Origin: Clostridia bacterium
GTDB taxonomy: Bacteria; Bacillota; Clostridia; Oscillospirales; Acutalibacteraceae
Direction of reading: 5' to 3'
NCBI GenBank assembly: GCA_017410605.1
Contig: JAFQQN010000023.1
Location: 1-64,000 of the forward strand
Length of the DNA stretch: 64,000 nucleotides
The number at the start of each line of letters is the position of its first letter. The first letter of the stretch is position 1. The notes under the pieces are model-generated. The model ran no database searches, was not told the origin of the DNA, and was given only the letters and a program-made list of their open reading frames with translations. Below, piece after piece: positions 15,097 through 24,309 of this stretch. Position numbers and translations under genes: made by a program.

Positions 15097-17871
15097 ATGA
15101 CATTTTTTTCTGTTCTGGAATCAATTTTTATTGGACCGCTTAAACTGATTTTTGAAATAATTTTCGAGTTTGCCAACAGGTTTGTAAACCACCCCGGCTT
15201 TTCTATAATATTCTTAAGCCTGGTTATGAACATTTTGGTGCTTCCCCTTTATAAAAGGGCAGATGCTATGCAAGAGGCTGCCCGAGATATAGACCTTAAG
15301 CTTCAAAAGGGTGTAGCCCATATAAAGAAAACCTTCTCCGGCGACGAGCGAATGATGATTCTGCAAACATACTACCGTCAGAATAATTATAAGCCTACCA
15401 GCGCCCTTAACGGCTCGGTTTCCCTTTTGCTTGAAATTCCTTTCTTTATGGCGGCCTACCAATTCCTATCCCATTTAGAAATTTTAAAAGGTGTTTCCCT
15501 AGGCCCCATTAAAGATTTAAGCGCCCCCGACGGGCTAATTGTTATTGGTGCCCTTTCTATAAATTTGTTACCCGTTTTAATGACACTGGTTAACGTTATT
15601 TCAAGCGCACTCTATTTAAAGGGCTTCCCCTTAAAAACAAAAATTCAGCTTTATGCCATGGCCGGGTTCTTTCTTGTGTTCCTCTACACTTCACCCTCAG
15701 GCCTTGTATTCTACTGGACACTTAACAATGTATTTTCTTTGGTTAAAACCATTTTCTACAAAATTAAAAACCCTCAAAAGGTGCTCAGAATACTTACCTG
15801 TATTGTAGGTGTGCTTTTCCTTGGCTTAGGGTTTATATATAACACCGATTCGGTAAAGAAAAGGCTGTTTTTGTTTGCTATAGGTCTTCTTTTACAGCTT
15901 CCTATTCTTCTGCCTGTGCTTAAGGGCAAAATTAAATTTACCAAGAAAGTCACAGCTACCCCAAATAAAAAGCTGTTTGTTTTGGGCTCTTTGTTGCTTA
16001 CCGTTTTGGTGGGACTTTTAATTCCCTCAACCTATATTGCCGCCTCACCACAGGAATATGTTGATATAAGCTATTTCCACCACCCCCTGCTTTATATTGT
16101 TAATTCTTTGGCCCTTTCAGTCGGCACCTTTATGGTTTGGCTTAGGGTGTTTTATTGGTTAGCAAACGACAATGGTAAGGTTATTTTCGATAAGCTTGTT
16201 TGGCTTCTTAGCGGTGTAATGCTTATAAACTATATGTTCTTTGGCACCAAGCTTGGCAACCTTTCTGCAATATTGATGTATGATAACGGTATGGATTTCT
16301 CTTTAACCGAACAGCTTTTAAATGTAGGTATAATTCTTGCCGTTTGTGCAGTTTTATATTTCTGTGTGGTTAAGTGGAAACGCGTTGTTGCCACAGTTCT
16401 TGTAACCTGTATAATTGCACTCACCGGTATGTCTGCCGTTAATGTGGTAACCATTAAAAACTCTGTAGACAGGGTTGTAGGCGAAGAAACCAAAAACGGC
16501 GACGTTCCCACCTTCCAATTAAGCCAGACCGGGAAAAATGTTATTGTTTTAATGCTAGACCGCGCCCTTGGCTCTCACGTTCCTTTCCTCTTTAACGAAA
16601 AACCTGAGCTTAAAGAAAAGTTCGCCGGGTTCACCTTTTATAATAACACCATTTCCTTTGGCGGAAAGACCAATTTTGGTGTTTCTGCAATGCTTGGCGG
16701 TTATGAATATACCCCGGTAGAAATGAATAAAAGAAACACCGAATCTCTTGTTTCCAAACATAACGAGGCCTTAAAGGTTATGCCCTCTATTTTTTCTAAA
16801 AACGGTTATGATGTAACGGTTTGCGACCCTGTGTATGCAAACTATCAAATAATACCCGACCTTACTGTCTTTAACGATATGCCCGAGGTGGATACCTATA
16901 TTTCAAGAGGTAAATTCAGTGATGTTAAGAACAAGCAGTCTGTTATAGATAACAACTATAGAAACTTTTTCTGCTTCAGTCTGATGAAAACAATGCCTGT
17001 CTTGCTGCAGCCCACCATTTATAACAGCGGAAGATATAATCAGGTAGTGTCGGAAAAGGAAAGTGCAAGTTCTTCATCTCAGAAGATAGAAACCTTGTCT
17101 ACCTCTACAGGAACAAATCCAAACTTTATGGATTGTTATAATGTGCTTACAAATTTGCCCGGAATAACAAAAATAACCAAAGAGCAAACCAACACATTTA
17201 TGTTTATGTCTAACGATGTTACCCACGAACCAATGCTTTTAAAAGAGCCGGAATATGAACCTGCAAATGTTGTGGATAATACCGAATATGATGCCGAACA
17301 TATTGACCGTTTTACTATGGGAGATAAAAAGCTGAACATTGAAACCAGCTATCAGTTTGTGCATTATCAGACAAATATGGCCGCTTTCATTCAGCTGGGT
17401 AATTGGTTTGATTATATGCGCGAAAACAAAGTTTACGATAATACAAGAATAATTCTTGTGGCCGACCACGGTCAAAATTTAGCCCAGTTAGACGAGCTTA
17501 TTATTGAAGATGAAACAGGGGCTAAAATTGACGGTTCAAACTACTTCCCCCTTTTAATGGTGAAAGATTTTAACAGTAAAGAATTTACCGTTTCCCAGCA
17601 GTTTATGACCAATGCCGATGTTCCTACCTTGGCAACGGCAGATATTATTGACAATCCTACCAATCCTTTTACCGGCAAGGCCATTAACAGCAACGAAAAA
17701 ACAGCACACGACCAATATATAATTCATTCCGATTTATGGAAGATTAATGAAAACAACGGAAACACCTTTAAACCCGCCCAATGGATAAGCGTTAAAGATA
17801 ACATCTGGAATAAAGAAAATTGGGAATATTACGATCAAACCGTTGTTCTTGACCAACATAAAGCCCCCTAA
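15097..17871 (+). CDS. YidC/Oxa1-like domain fused to an extracellular alkaline-phosphatase-superfamily domain
   Basis: This is a 924-residue protein. Residues about 1-225 look like a YidC/Oxa1 insertase core, including a FYWTLNNVFSLVKTI-type last helix and a charged hairpin between the first two helices. Further membrane helices fill about 230-460. The rest (about 480-924) reads as an LtaS/sulfatase-like hydrolase or transferase: VLMLDR with metal-ligand Asp488, GGKTNFG with Thr525 at the nucleophile position, and VADHG with Asp790 and His791. The usual LtaS family has five helices and no YidC part. Placed one base after a glycerophosphotransferase gene, it may add or process phospho-substituents (glycerol-P or choline-P) on a surface polymer. 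The fusion is in one frame with no sign of a sequencing join. Function is inferred. Confidence 0.75.
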   Translation: MTFFSVLESIFIGPLKLIFEIIFEFANRFVNHPGFSIIFLSLVMNILVLPLYKRADAMQEAARDIDLKLQKGVAHIKKTFSGDERMMILQTYYRQNNYKPTSALNGSVSLLLEIPFFMAAYQFLSHLEILKGVSLGPIKDLSAPDGLIVIGALSINLLPVLMTLVNVISSALYLKGFPLKTKIQLYAMAGFFLVFLYTSPSGLVFYWTLNNVFSLVKTIFYKIKNPQKVLRILTCIVGVLFLGLGFIYNTDSVKKRLFLFAIGLLLQLPILLPVLKGKIKFTKKVTATPNKKLFVLGSLLLTVLVGLLIPSTYIAASPQEYVDISYFHHPLLYIVNSLALSVGTFMVWLRVFYWLANDNGKVIFDKLVWLLSGVMLINYMFFGTKLGNLSAILMYDNGMDFSLTEQLLNVGIILAVCAVLYFCVVKWKRVVATVLVTCIIALTGMSAVNVVTIKNSVDRVVGEETKNGDVPTFQLSQTGKNVIVLMLDRALGSHVPFLFNEKPELKEKFAGFTFYNNTISFGGKTNFGVSAMLGGYEYTPVEMNKRNTESLVSKHNEALKVMPSIFSKNGYDVTVCDPVYANYQIIPDLTVFNDMPEVDTYISRGKFSDVKNKQSVIDNNYRNFFCFSLMKTMPVLLQPTIYNSGRYNQVVSEKESASSSSQKIETLSTSTGTNPNFMDCYNVLTNLPGITKITKEQTNTFMFMSNDVTHEPMLLKEPEYEPANVVDNTEYDAEHIDRFTMGDKKLNIETSYQFVHYQTNMAAFIQLGNWFDYMRENKVYDNTRIILVADHGQNLAQLDELIIEDETGAKIDGSNYFPLLMVKDFNSKEFTVSQQFMTNADVPTLATADIIDNPTNPFTGKAINSNEKTAHDQYIIHSDLWKINENNGNTFKPAQWISVKDNIWNKENWEYYDQTVVLDQHKAP

Positions 17872-17888
17872 TTTAAACCAAACTGAAA

Positions 17889-17932
17889 AAAGTGCATTAT
17901 AGAGAAAATACTCTATAATGCACTTTATTTTT
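17889..17932 (+). terminator. Terminator of the glycerophosphotransferase-fusion pair
   Basis: AAGTGCATTATAGAG (17890-17904) pairs with CTCTATAATGCACTT (17911-17925), followed by TATTTTTAT. The stem repeats the lic operon terminator. Confidence 0.85.
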
Positions 17933-18055
17933 ATAAATTTCCAGAGTTTAAGGGGTTGTTATATGATTAATTTTTTACAGACCTATTTGTTTTGCCGGAC
18001 TATATTAAATTTTTTCAAACACCTATGGATTATAGCCGAAAAGTTGATTTTTTAG

Positions 18056-19162
18056 CTATACCCAAAAAAGTTTGGCGGCAGTCGTTAAAATAACAAGGAA
18101 TGCGATATTAAGACCTGCAAAGATATAAAGATATTTCTTAGTTTGTTCGGGGTGTAGCAGTCTGAATTCGCTAAAGGTTATAAGACTTGCCAGTGAGGCT
18201 ATTAAGGTTCCCGTTCCGCCTATATTAACCCCCAAAAGCAGTGATGCATAGTCGCCTGTAAACCTTGAAAGCAAAATTGCAGATGGAACATTGCTTATGA
18301 ACTGACAACTCAGTACCGATACAAGAAGAGTATCCTTTTCAAGTAGGCTAGAAATAAGGGCGTTTACCGAATCTAGTCTTGCCAGATTGCCCGCAAAGAT
18401 AAAAAAGAAGAAAAAGGTGCCGAGCAAACCATAGTCTACCATTTTAAGAGAGTCGCGGTCGGCAAAGAAAAGTATAATGGGAACAACCACCAAGCCTATA
18501 ACAAATGGTATTATTCTAAAGACAATTAGTATAGAAATTATGAACAAAACAATATAAAGAATAGCCTTTTTTCTATTAAGCTTTTCCCCGAATTTTTCTT
18601 CTATTGAAAATTTTATTGGCTTTACGGGAAGTGTGGCCACCACCAAAAGAAAAACCGCAACCAAAAAGGGCGGAAGCATTATACCGCAAAACTCCCCTGT
18701 TGGGATATTAAAATATGAGTAAAGGTAGAGATTTTGTGGATTGCCAAAGGGTGTTAACATGCCACCTAGGTTTGCCGATATGTTTTGAAGAACAAAAAGA
18801 TAGGCCATATATTTTTCCTGTTTTGTTACCGAAAGGGCAAAATACCCCAGAGGCAAAAAGGTTATAAGAGCCATATCGTTCGCAATAACCATAGAGCCTA
18901 AAAAGGTAATGATTATAAGAAGTAAAAAAAGTGAGCGCAGATTACCTGCCATTAATACAAGCTTGCGGGCAAGAATGGTAAAAAACCAAATATTTCTAAG
19001 GGCGCAGACAACCGCAAGGGTTAAAAACAGGCAAGACAGAGTTTTCCAGTCAAAATAGCCCAGATACTCACTGTCAGGCGGCACCAAAAAACATGTAACG
19101 ACGGCCGCCAAAGCCGCAATGAAGAAAACTATATTTTTCTTTATAAATCTTAACGCTTTCAA
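18056..19162 (-). CDS. Anion permease of the SLC13/ArsB (citrate transporter-like) superfamily
   Basis: This 368-residue membrane protein has about ten hydrophobic helices. ANDMALITFLPLGY near residue 95 and GGMLTPFGNPQNLYLYSY near 135 match the signature re-entrant segments of ArsB/NhaD/CitMHS-type carriers, and a second SNVPSAILLS...GGTGTLIASLAS half follows. Substrates in this superfamily range from citrate and dicarboxylates to arsenite and Na+/H+ exchange, so I do not name one. It is convergent with the fusion gene and on the same strand as the amino-acid operon, 78 bases downstream of it, past a terminator. Confidence 0.78.
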   Translation of the reverse strand: MKALRFIKKNIVFFIAALAAVVTCFLVPPDSEYLGYFDWKTLSCLFLTLAVVCALRNIWFFTILARKLVLMAGNLRSLFLLLIIITFLGSMVIANDMALITFLPLGYFALSVTKQEKYMAYLFVLQNISANLGGMLTPFGNPQNLYLYSYFNIPTGEFCGIMLPPFLVAVFLLVVATLPVKPIKFSIEEKFGEKLNRKKAILYIVLFIISILIVFRIIPFVIGLVVVPIILFFADRDSLKMVDYGLLGTFFFFFIFAGNLARLDSVNALISSLLEKDTLLVSVLSCQFISNVPSAILLSRFTGDYASLLLGVNIGGTGTLIASLASLITFSEFRLLHPEQTKKYLYIFAGLNIAFLVILTTAAKLFWV

Positions 19163-19204
19163 GCTATCACCAGACTAACACACAAATTTTATTTTCCCAA
19201 AAAT

Positions 19205-19231
19205 ATACACAGACCCTCAAAGGGGCCTGTG
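19205..19231 (-). terminator. Terminator at the end of the amino-acid gene run
   Basis: CACAGGCCC and GGGTCTGTG (19223-19231 and 19208-19216 on the plus strand) form a 9-bp stem with one G-T pair, followed on the minus strand by TATATTTTT. Confidence 0.7.
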
Positions 19232-19240
19232 CAATAAAAC

Positions 19241-20248
19241 CTATTTTCCAAACCTTTCTGCAACGGTTTTAAGCATTTTTCTTATAGGTAACTTATAAGG
19301 GCAACGCTCTTCACAAAGGCCGCAGTCTACACAGTCACTAGCGGTTTTGTCAAAGGCGTAATACCTTGATTTTGCCCAATCTTCAAGTTTATAGCGGGTA
19401 TAATACCCCTCCATTAAAAACATACTGTAAATGCTTATGCCTGCCGTACAGGGCTGACAGTAGTTACATCTTCTGCAAAAGTTTGTACCGAGCTCTTTTA
19501 TAATTTTGTCACATTCGCTTTGTTCTTTATCAGACAAGGGTGATGTGTTTTGGGCCGCTTTAAGGTTACTTTGGGCTTCTTGCACCGAAGCCATTCCGGG
19601 GATTACTGTATCTACCGACGGGTTAGAAAGGGTAAACCTTATTGCCAACTCGGGGTTATCAATAGCGCCGCCGGCTAAAGGCTTCATACATATAAACCCA
19701 ACATTTTTTTCTTTGCATTTTCTTATTAACTCTTCCCCTTGAGTTTCAACAATATTATAAGGGAACATAACCGTTTCAACCCATTCAAAGGAAAGGGCAA
19801 GGGAAAACACCTCTAAGGAATGGGCGGTAACACCAATGTGACCAATTTTACCATTACTTTTTGCCTCTTGCAAAGCCTCTAAGGCTCCGCCGGGGGCGGC
19901 CACCTGTTTTAACTGTTCGGGCGTGGGGTTATGCACCTGGTAAAGGTCTATATAATCTGTTCGAAGGTTATTAAGGCTTATTTCAATATCCTTTTCCATA
20001 GCCTCTTTTGTTCTTGCCATACTCTTAGTAGCAAGAATAAACTTTTCTCTTTTACCCACTAGAGCCTTGCCTAAATATTCTTCGCTTACGGTGTAACCTC
20101 TGGCTGTGTCAATAAAGTTTATACCCTGCTTTTCTAAAAAGGAAACAATATCCTCTGTAATTTTGGCGTCAACCCTTTGAATAGGTATTCCGCCAAAGCC
20201 AAGACGTGAAATTTTAAGGCCTGTTTTTCCTAAAATTCTATATTCCAT
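19241..20248 (-). CDS. Aldo/keto reductase with C-terminal 4Fe-4S domain
   Basis: The ATG at 20248 is chosen because it lies one base after the proC stop and the protein then begins MEYRILGKTGLKISRLGFGG, the classical family start. The product is 335 residues: an aldo/keto reductase barrel (about 1-255; IDTARGYTVSEEYLG holds the catalytic Asp and Tyr), then a Cys-rich tail with FCRRCNYCQPCTAGI and CVDCGLCEERCPY, which fits two 4Fe-4S clusters. Such fused reductases use ferredoxin-like electrons or NADPH on unknown carbonyls. As the last gene of the proline segment its link to proline synthesis is not clear. Confidence 0.85.
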   Translation of the reverse strand: MEYRILGKTGLKISRLGFGGIPIQRVDAKITEDIVSFLEKQGINFIDTARGYTVSEEYLGKALVGKREKFILATKSMARTKEAMEKDIEISLNNLRTDYIDLYQVHNPTPEQLKQVAAPGGALEALQEAKSNGKIGHIGVTAHSLEVFSLALSFEWVETVMFPYNIVETQGEELIRKCKEKNVGFICMKPLAGGAIDNPELAIRFTLSNPSVDTVIPGMASVQEAQSNLKAAQNTSPLSDKEQSECDKIIKELGTNFCRRCNYCQPCTAGISIYSMFLMEGYYTRYKLEDWAKSRYYAFDKTASDCVDCGLCEERCPYKLPIRKMLKTVAERFGK

Positions 20249-20249
20249 A

Positions 20250-21053
20250 TTATTTACCTGCAAGTTTTAAGGTTTTATCATAGGCCGCCTTAACCGCATT
20301 CATTGCGGTTGCCCTCATAGCGCCCTTTTCTAAAGCGTGAACACCGCAGATTGTGGTACCGCCGGGTGAGCAAACAGCATTTTTAAGGGCTTCGGGGTGA
20401 ACACCGCTTTCTCTTACGGTTTTTGCCGCACCCAAAACTGTTTGTGCGGCATATTCTAAGGCTTTATTAAAGGGAAGACCGCACTCAACACCGCCGTCGG
20501 CTAAGGCTTCAATAAACATATAAGCAAAAGCGGGGCCACAGCCCGAAACGGCACTTGCGGCATCTATAAGCTTTTCGGGAATTTCGTCTAGCTTTCCGGC
20601 GGTTGACATAGCCTTTAAAAAGCCCTCTATTTTGTCTTGGGCGCCCTTTTGGGTATAAAGTATCATACCTTCACCATAAGCCGCAGGTGTGTTGGGCATT
20701 ATTCTTATAACCGGCCAATTTTCGCCTAAATATGACAAAACGCTGTCTACCGAAACCCCGGCCGCCATACTAACAAGAACAGGTTTTTTAGGGCTGTTTT
20801 TAATATCTTCGGCTAGGGTTTTCAAAACCTCGGGCAAAACCTGAGGCTTAACCCCTAAAAAGATATAGTCGCAAATAGCCACAGCCTCGGTATTAGAAAC
20901 TGCATTAGCTCCAATCTTTTCAGCTAAAGCTTGGGCTTTTTTATGGTCGGCATCTGAAAGCAGAACGTTTTCTCCTCCAACCGCCTTAGCGGCACACATA
21001 GCAAGAGTGCCACCCATATTACCGGCGCCAATAAAACCAAATTTTAAGCTCAT
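20250..21053 (-). CDS. proC: Pyrroline-5-carboxylate reductase
   Basis: This 267-residue protein with an N-terminal Rossmann motif GFIGAGNMGG catalyses the last step of proline synthesis, NAD(P)H-dependent reduction of pyrroline-5-carboxylate. VSGCGPAFAYMFIEALADGGV and SPGGTTICGVHALEKGAMR are the substrate-binding signatures of the family. Length is standard. It is 8 bases after proA in the same transcript, completing the glutamate-to-proline route with proB and proA. Confidence 0.96.
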   Translation of the reverse strand: MSLKFGFIGAGNMGGTLAMCAAKAVGGENVLLSDADHKKAQALAEKIGANAVSNTEAVAICDYIFLGVKPQVLPEVLKTLAEDIKNSPKKPVLVSMAAGVSVDSVLSYLGENWPVIRIMPNTPAAYGEGMILYTQKGAQDKIEGFLKAMSTAGKLDEIPEKLIDAASAVSGCGPAFAYMFIEALADGGVECGLPFNKALEYAAQTVLGAAKTVRESGVHPEALKNAVCSPGGTTICGVHALEKGAMRATAMNAVKAAYDKTLKLAGK

Positions 21054-21061
21054 AAAATTAC

Positions 21062-22309
21062 CTACCTTATCTGTCCGTTACCCGAAACAATATATTTATA
21101 AGCGGTTAGCTCTTCAAGACCCATTGGTCCCCTTGCGTGAAGCTTTTGGGTAGAAATTCCCATCTCACAGCCAAGACCAAACTCTCCCCCGTCGGTAAAA
21201 CGGGTTGAAGCATTAACATAAACTGCGGCGCTGTCTACGCTACAGGTGAAAAGCTTTTGCGCCTCTGCGTCTTCTGAAATAATTGCCTCACTATGGTGGG
21301 TAGAATGAAGACCAATATGTGAAATGGCCTCTTCCAGACTATCAACCACCTTAATAGCCAGAATATAATCTAAAAACTCGGTATCAAAATCTTCCTCACC
21401 GGCTAAGGTGCCGTCAATAATCTTTGCGGCCTTTTCATCTAACCTAAGCTCGGCAGTTTTCTCCCTTTCAGGATTTGTAAGAAGAGCTTTAAGCCTTGGC
21501 AAAAACTGTTCTGCCACACTTTTGTGAACAAGGCACACCTCGGCGGCATTACAAACCGAGGGGCGGCTCATTTTAGCATTTTCTACTATTTTTAAGGCCT
21601 TATCAATATCGGCCGATTTATCAACATAAATATGGCAAATACCTGTACCTGTTTCAATACAGGGAACCTTTGCGTTTTCAACACAGGCGGCTATAAGTCC
21701 CTTGCCCCCACGAGGAATAAGCAGGTCTACCTTGCCCACCGCCGTCATAAGCTCCATGGCACTTGCCCTTGTTGTATCCTCTACAATATTAACTGCGTCA
21801 GCGGTTACCCCTGCGGCCTCAAGACCCTTTTTAAGGGCGGTTACTATTGCCTTAGAGCTATTAAAGGCCTCTTTACCGCCACGAAGAACACAGGCATTGC
21901 CCGATTTTATTGCCAATGCGGCGGCATCTGAGGTAACATTGGGGCGGCTTTCATAAATTATAGCCACCACACCAATAGGAACAGATACCCTTTCCACCAA
22001 AAGACCGTTAGGGCAGGTATGCTCCTTTAAAAGCCTTCCCACAGGGTCGGGCAGAGCGGCAACCTCTTTTATTCCCTTGGCCATTGCCTCTATTCTTTCT
22101 TTGGTAAGGCGAAGTCGGTCTATCATAACCTCAGAAATTTTGCCTTTGGCGGCCTCAATATCTATTTCATTTGCCTTTAAAATAGCCTCGCTATCTGAAA
22201 CAAGAGCCTCAGCCATTTTAAGTAGGGCATTATTTTTATCTTCACCTGTTAAGGTTAGCATTTTTGCCTTTGCAGCTTGTGCTCTGTCTAAAATTTCTTT
22301 AGTAGTCAT
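21062..22309 (-). CDS. proA: Gamma-glutamyl phosphate reductase
   Basis: This 415-residue aldehyde-dehydrogenase-fold enzyme reduces glutamyl phosphate to glutamate semialdehyde. Characteristic stretches are [19 protein letters not shown], the catalytic-cysteine region [15 protein letters not shown] and the C-terminal [21 protein letters not shown]. The family-typical length suggests an intact gene. It starts 2 bases after the proB stop, so their translation is probably coupled, as expected for two enzymes that hand on an unstable acyl phosphate. Confidence 0.97.
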   Translation of the reverse strand: MTTKEILDRAQAAKAKMLTLTGEDKNNALLKMAEALVSDSEAILKANEIDIEAAKGKISEVMIDRLRLTKERIEAMAKGIKEVAALPDPVGRLLKEHTCPNGLLVERVSVPIGVVAIIYESRPNVTSDAAALAIKSGNACVLRGGKEAFNSSKAIVTALKKGLEAAGVTADAVNIVEDTTRASAMELMTAVGKVDLLIPRGGKGLIAACVENAKVPCIETGTGICHIYVDKSADIDKALKIVENAKMSRPSVCNAAEVCLVHKSVAEQFLPRLKALLTNPEREKTAELRLDEKAAKIIDGTLAGEEDFDTEFLDYILAIKVVDSLEEAISHIGLHSTHHSEAIISEDAEAQKLFTCSVDSAAVYVNASTRFTDGGEFGLGCEMGISTQKLHARGPMGLEELTAYKYIVSGNGQIR

Positions 22310-22311
22310 AA

Positions 22312-23085
22312 TTAGCTTCTCTTTTCCGGTTTAAATCTTGTGCCTATGTTTTCGCCATTTACAATATCGTAAAGCTCTAAGGGGCGGCTGCCGTTGGAAA
22401 TAACCATTTCTACCCCGGCGGCTGTTGCAATTTTTGCGGCGTGTATTTTTGTATGCATTCCACCTGTGCCAAGGCTTGACCCTGCACCATAGCCTAAAGC
22501 TTCTATTTCCTCTGTAATCTTTTCAACTACAGGAATAAGACTTGCTTCTTTATCTTTATGGGGGTCGGCGGTATAAAGCCCGTCAATATCTGAAAGTAAA
22601 ACCAAAAGGTCGGCTCCCGCTGTTTTGGCAACTATTGCGCCAAGAGTGTCGTTATCGCCTATAACAATTTCCTCTGTAGCGATAGTATCATTCTCGTTTA
22701 TAACGGGTATAGTACCAAGCTCTAAAAGGCGGAAAAGGGTATTGTGAAAATTTTCCGACCTTTCGGGGTGCTCAATATCCGACTTGGTGATAAGAATTTG
22801 TGCTACGGTGTGGTTATATTCTGAAAAAAGCTTATCGTAAATATACATAAGCTCACACTGGCCCACAGCCGCGGCGGCCTGTTTTGTTGGAATGTCGGTA
22901 GGGCGTGATTTTAAATTAAGCTTGCCAACACCCATTCCTATTGCGCCTGAGGAAACAAGCACAATTTCGTGCCCTGCGTTTTTAAGGTCGCTCATAACAC
23001 TGCAAAGCTGTTCTACACGGCGAATATTAAGTCGGCCCGAAGAATGTGCCAGGGTTGATGTTCCCAGCTTTATAACAATTCTCAT
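22312..23085 (-). CDS. proB: Glutamate 5-kinase, short form without PUA domain
   Basis: This 257-residue amino-acid-kinase-fold protein begins [11 protein letters not shown] and carries [16 protein letters not shown] and the nucleotide-binding [12 protein letters not shown]. It phosphorylates glutamate, the first and usually proline-inhibited step. Many bacterial ProB proteins have about 365 residues with a C-terminal PUA domain; this one ends right after the kinase domain. Feedback behaviour may therefore differ, although PUA-less ProB enzymes are known. The gene order is proB-proA-proC. Confidence 0.95.
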   Translation of the reverse strand: MRIVIKLGTSTLAHSSGRLNIRRVEQLCSVMSDLKNAGHEIVLVSSGAIGMGVGKLNLKSRPTDIPTKQAAAAVGQCELMYIYDKLFSEYNHTVAQILITKSDIEHPERSENFHNTLFRLLELGTIPVINENDTIATEEIVIGDNDTLGAIVAKTAGADLLVLLSDIDGLYTADPHKDKEASLIPVVEKITEEIEALGYGAGSSLGTGGMHTKIHAAKIATAAGVEMVISNGSRPLELYDIVNGENIGTRFKPEKRS

Positions 23086-23103
23086 TTTTAGCTTCCTTTC
23101 TTT

Positions 23104-24309
23104 CTACCTGTTCTTTCTCGAAACAAGACCGTCAACAAACTGTGTTGCGGCACGGGCAGAACGGCCGCCTCTCTCTAAGGCGTAGCGTTCGGCTAAAATC
23201 TCTATTTCGGCTTTGTCACCCTTAATGCCCCTTTGCTCACAAAGGTGGTGAACAATATCTAAATATGTAGCCTTGTTTGGCTTTTGGAAGGTAATATGAA
23301 TACCAAACCGCTCAGACAAAGAAATAATTTCTTGCATAGTGTCGCTAACGTGAATATCGTCACCCTCGCGGTCGCTGAAGCTTTCTTTTACAAGGTGACG
23401 GCGGTTACTTGTTGCATAAATTACAACATTCTGGCTTTTAGCCGAAACCGAGCCCTCTAAAATTGCCTTAAGGGCACTAAAATTATCGTCGTCTTTACTA
23501 AAGGAAAGGTCGTCAATAAAAAGAATAAACTTTAATGGGTTAGAGTTAAGCTCGTCTAAAATTGCGGGAATTTCTCTAAGCTGTTCTTTTCTTACCTCTA
23601 AAATACGAAGCCCCTTATTATAAAGCTCGTTAACCACCGCCTTAACGGTAGAAGATTTTCCTGTTCCTGCATCGCCTGTAAGAAGAATATTAGCCGCAGG
23701 CTTGCCCTCTAACAAAGCGTTGGTGTTATCTAAAATAATTTGTTGTTCTCTTTTATAATCTACCAAGCTTTCCAGCCTTGTTTTGTCAGGGTTTTTCACA
23801 GGAACTATACGGTTTTCAGAATTTATATAGAACATACGGTACCTTGCATAAATGCCATAACCGTATTTTCCAATGTTTTCTGTTCTATGGGTGTAGTTTT
23901 CTTTAATATTAACCTTGCTTACCGAAAATTCCGGCAAAAATCCCTCAAAGCCTATAAAGCTTTTTAGCTTTTCGGGGGTAAGGTCGGCTACTTGTTGCAT
24001 TGTATCTAGCTCGTAAGAAAGGGCCTCCTCCAAAAAGGGTGACGGTTTTTCCCCCTTACCTACGGTACAGATATAAATATTTTCGTTGTCGCCTACAATA
24101 CTTTTAATGTATTCACTAAGCTTTCCCGAATTTTTAGAGTAAAGCTCTGATACAAAGCTACTATAAAGCCCAACCTTCCTGGCAATAGGCATACCTTCAG
24201 CGCACTCTAAAAATTTACAAAGTGCCGATATAACCTCGTCATTTAAAAGCTCTCTGAAAATTGTAAGTGACTGTAATTTTATACTAAGCTTCTCTGCTTC
24301 TTTATTCAT
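23104..24309 (-). CDS. DUF815-family AAA+ ATPase
   Basis: This is a 401-residue protein. A non-conserved N-terminal half (1-185) is followed by a AAA+ domain with Walker A GDAGTGKSST (about 211-220), Walker B FILFIDDLSF and a sensor-1 YATSNRRHL. This is the DUF815 architecture; the family's function is unsettled. Its ATG overlaps the ilvD stop by one base (TAATG) and proB follows 18 bases later, so it is embedded between branched-chain and proline genes. Nothing in it suggests a biosynthetic step; a chaperone or remodelling role is a guess. Confidence 0.85.
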   Translation of the reverse strand: MNKEAEKLSIKLQSLTIFRELLNDEVISALCKFLECAEGMPIARKVGLYSSFVSELYSKNSGKLSEYIKSIVGDNENIYICTVGKGEKPSPFLEEALSYELDTMQQVADLTPEKLKSFIGFEGFLPEFSVSKVNIKENYTHRTENIGKYGYGIYARYRMFYINSENRIVPVKNPDKTRLESLVDYKREQQIILDNTNALLEGKPAANILLTGDAGTGKSSTVKAVVNELYNKGLRILEVRKEQLREIPAILDELNSNPLKFILFIDDLSFSKDDDNFSALKAILEGSVSAKSQNVVIYATSNRRHLVKESFSDREGDDIHVSDTMQEIISLSERFGIHITFQKPNKATYLDIVHHLCEQRGIKGDKAEIEILAERYALERGGRSARAATQFVDGLVSRKNR

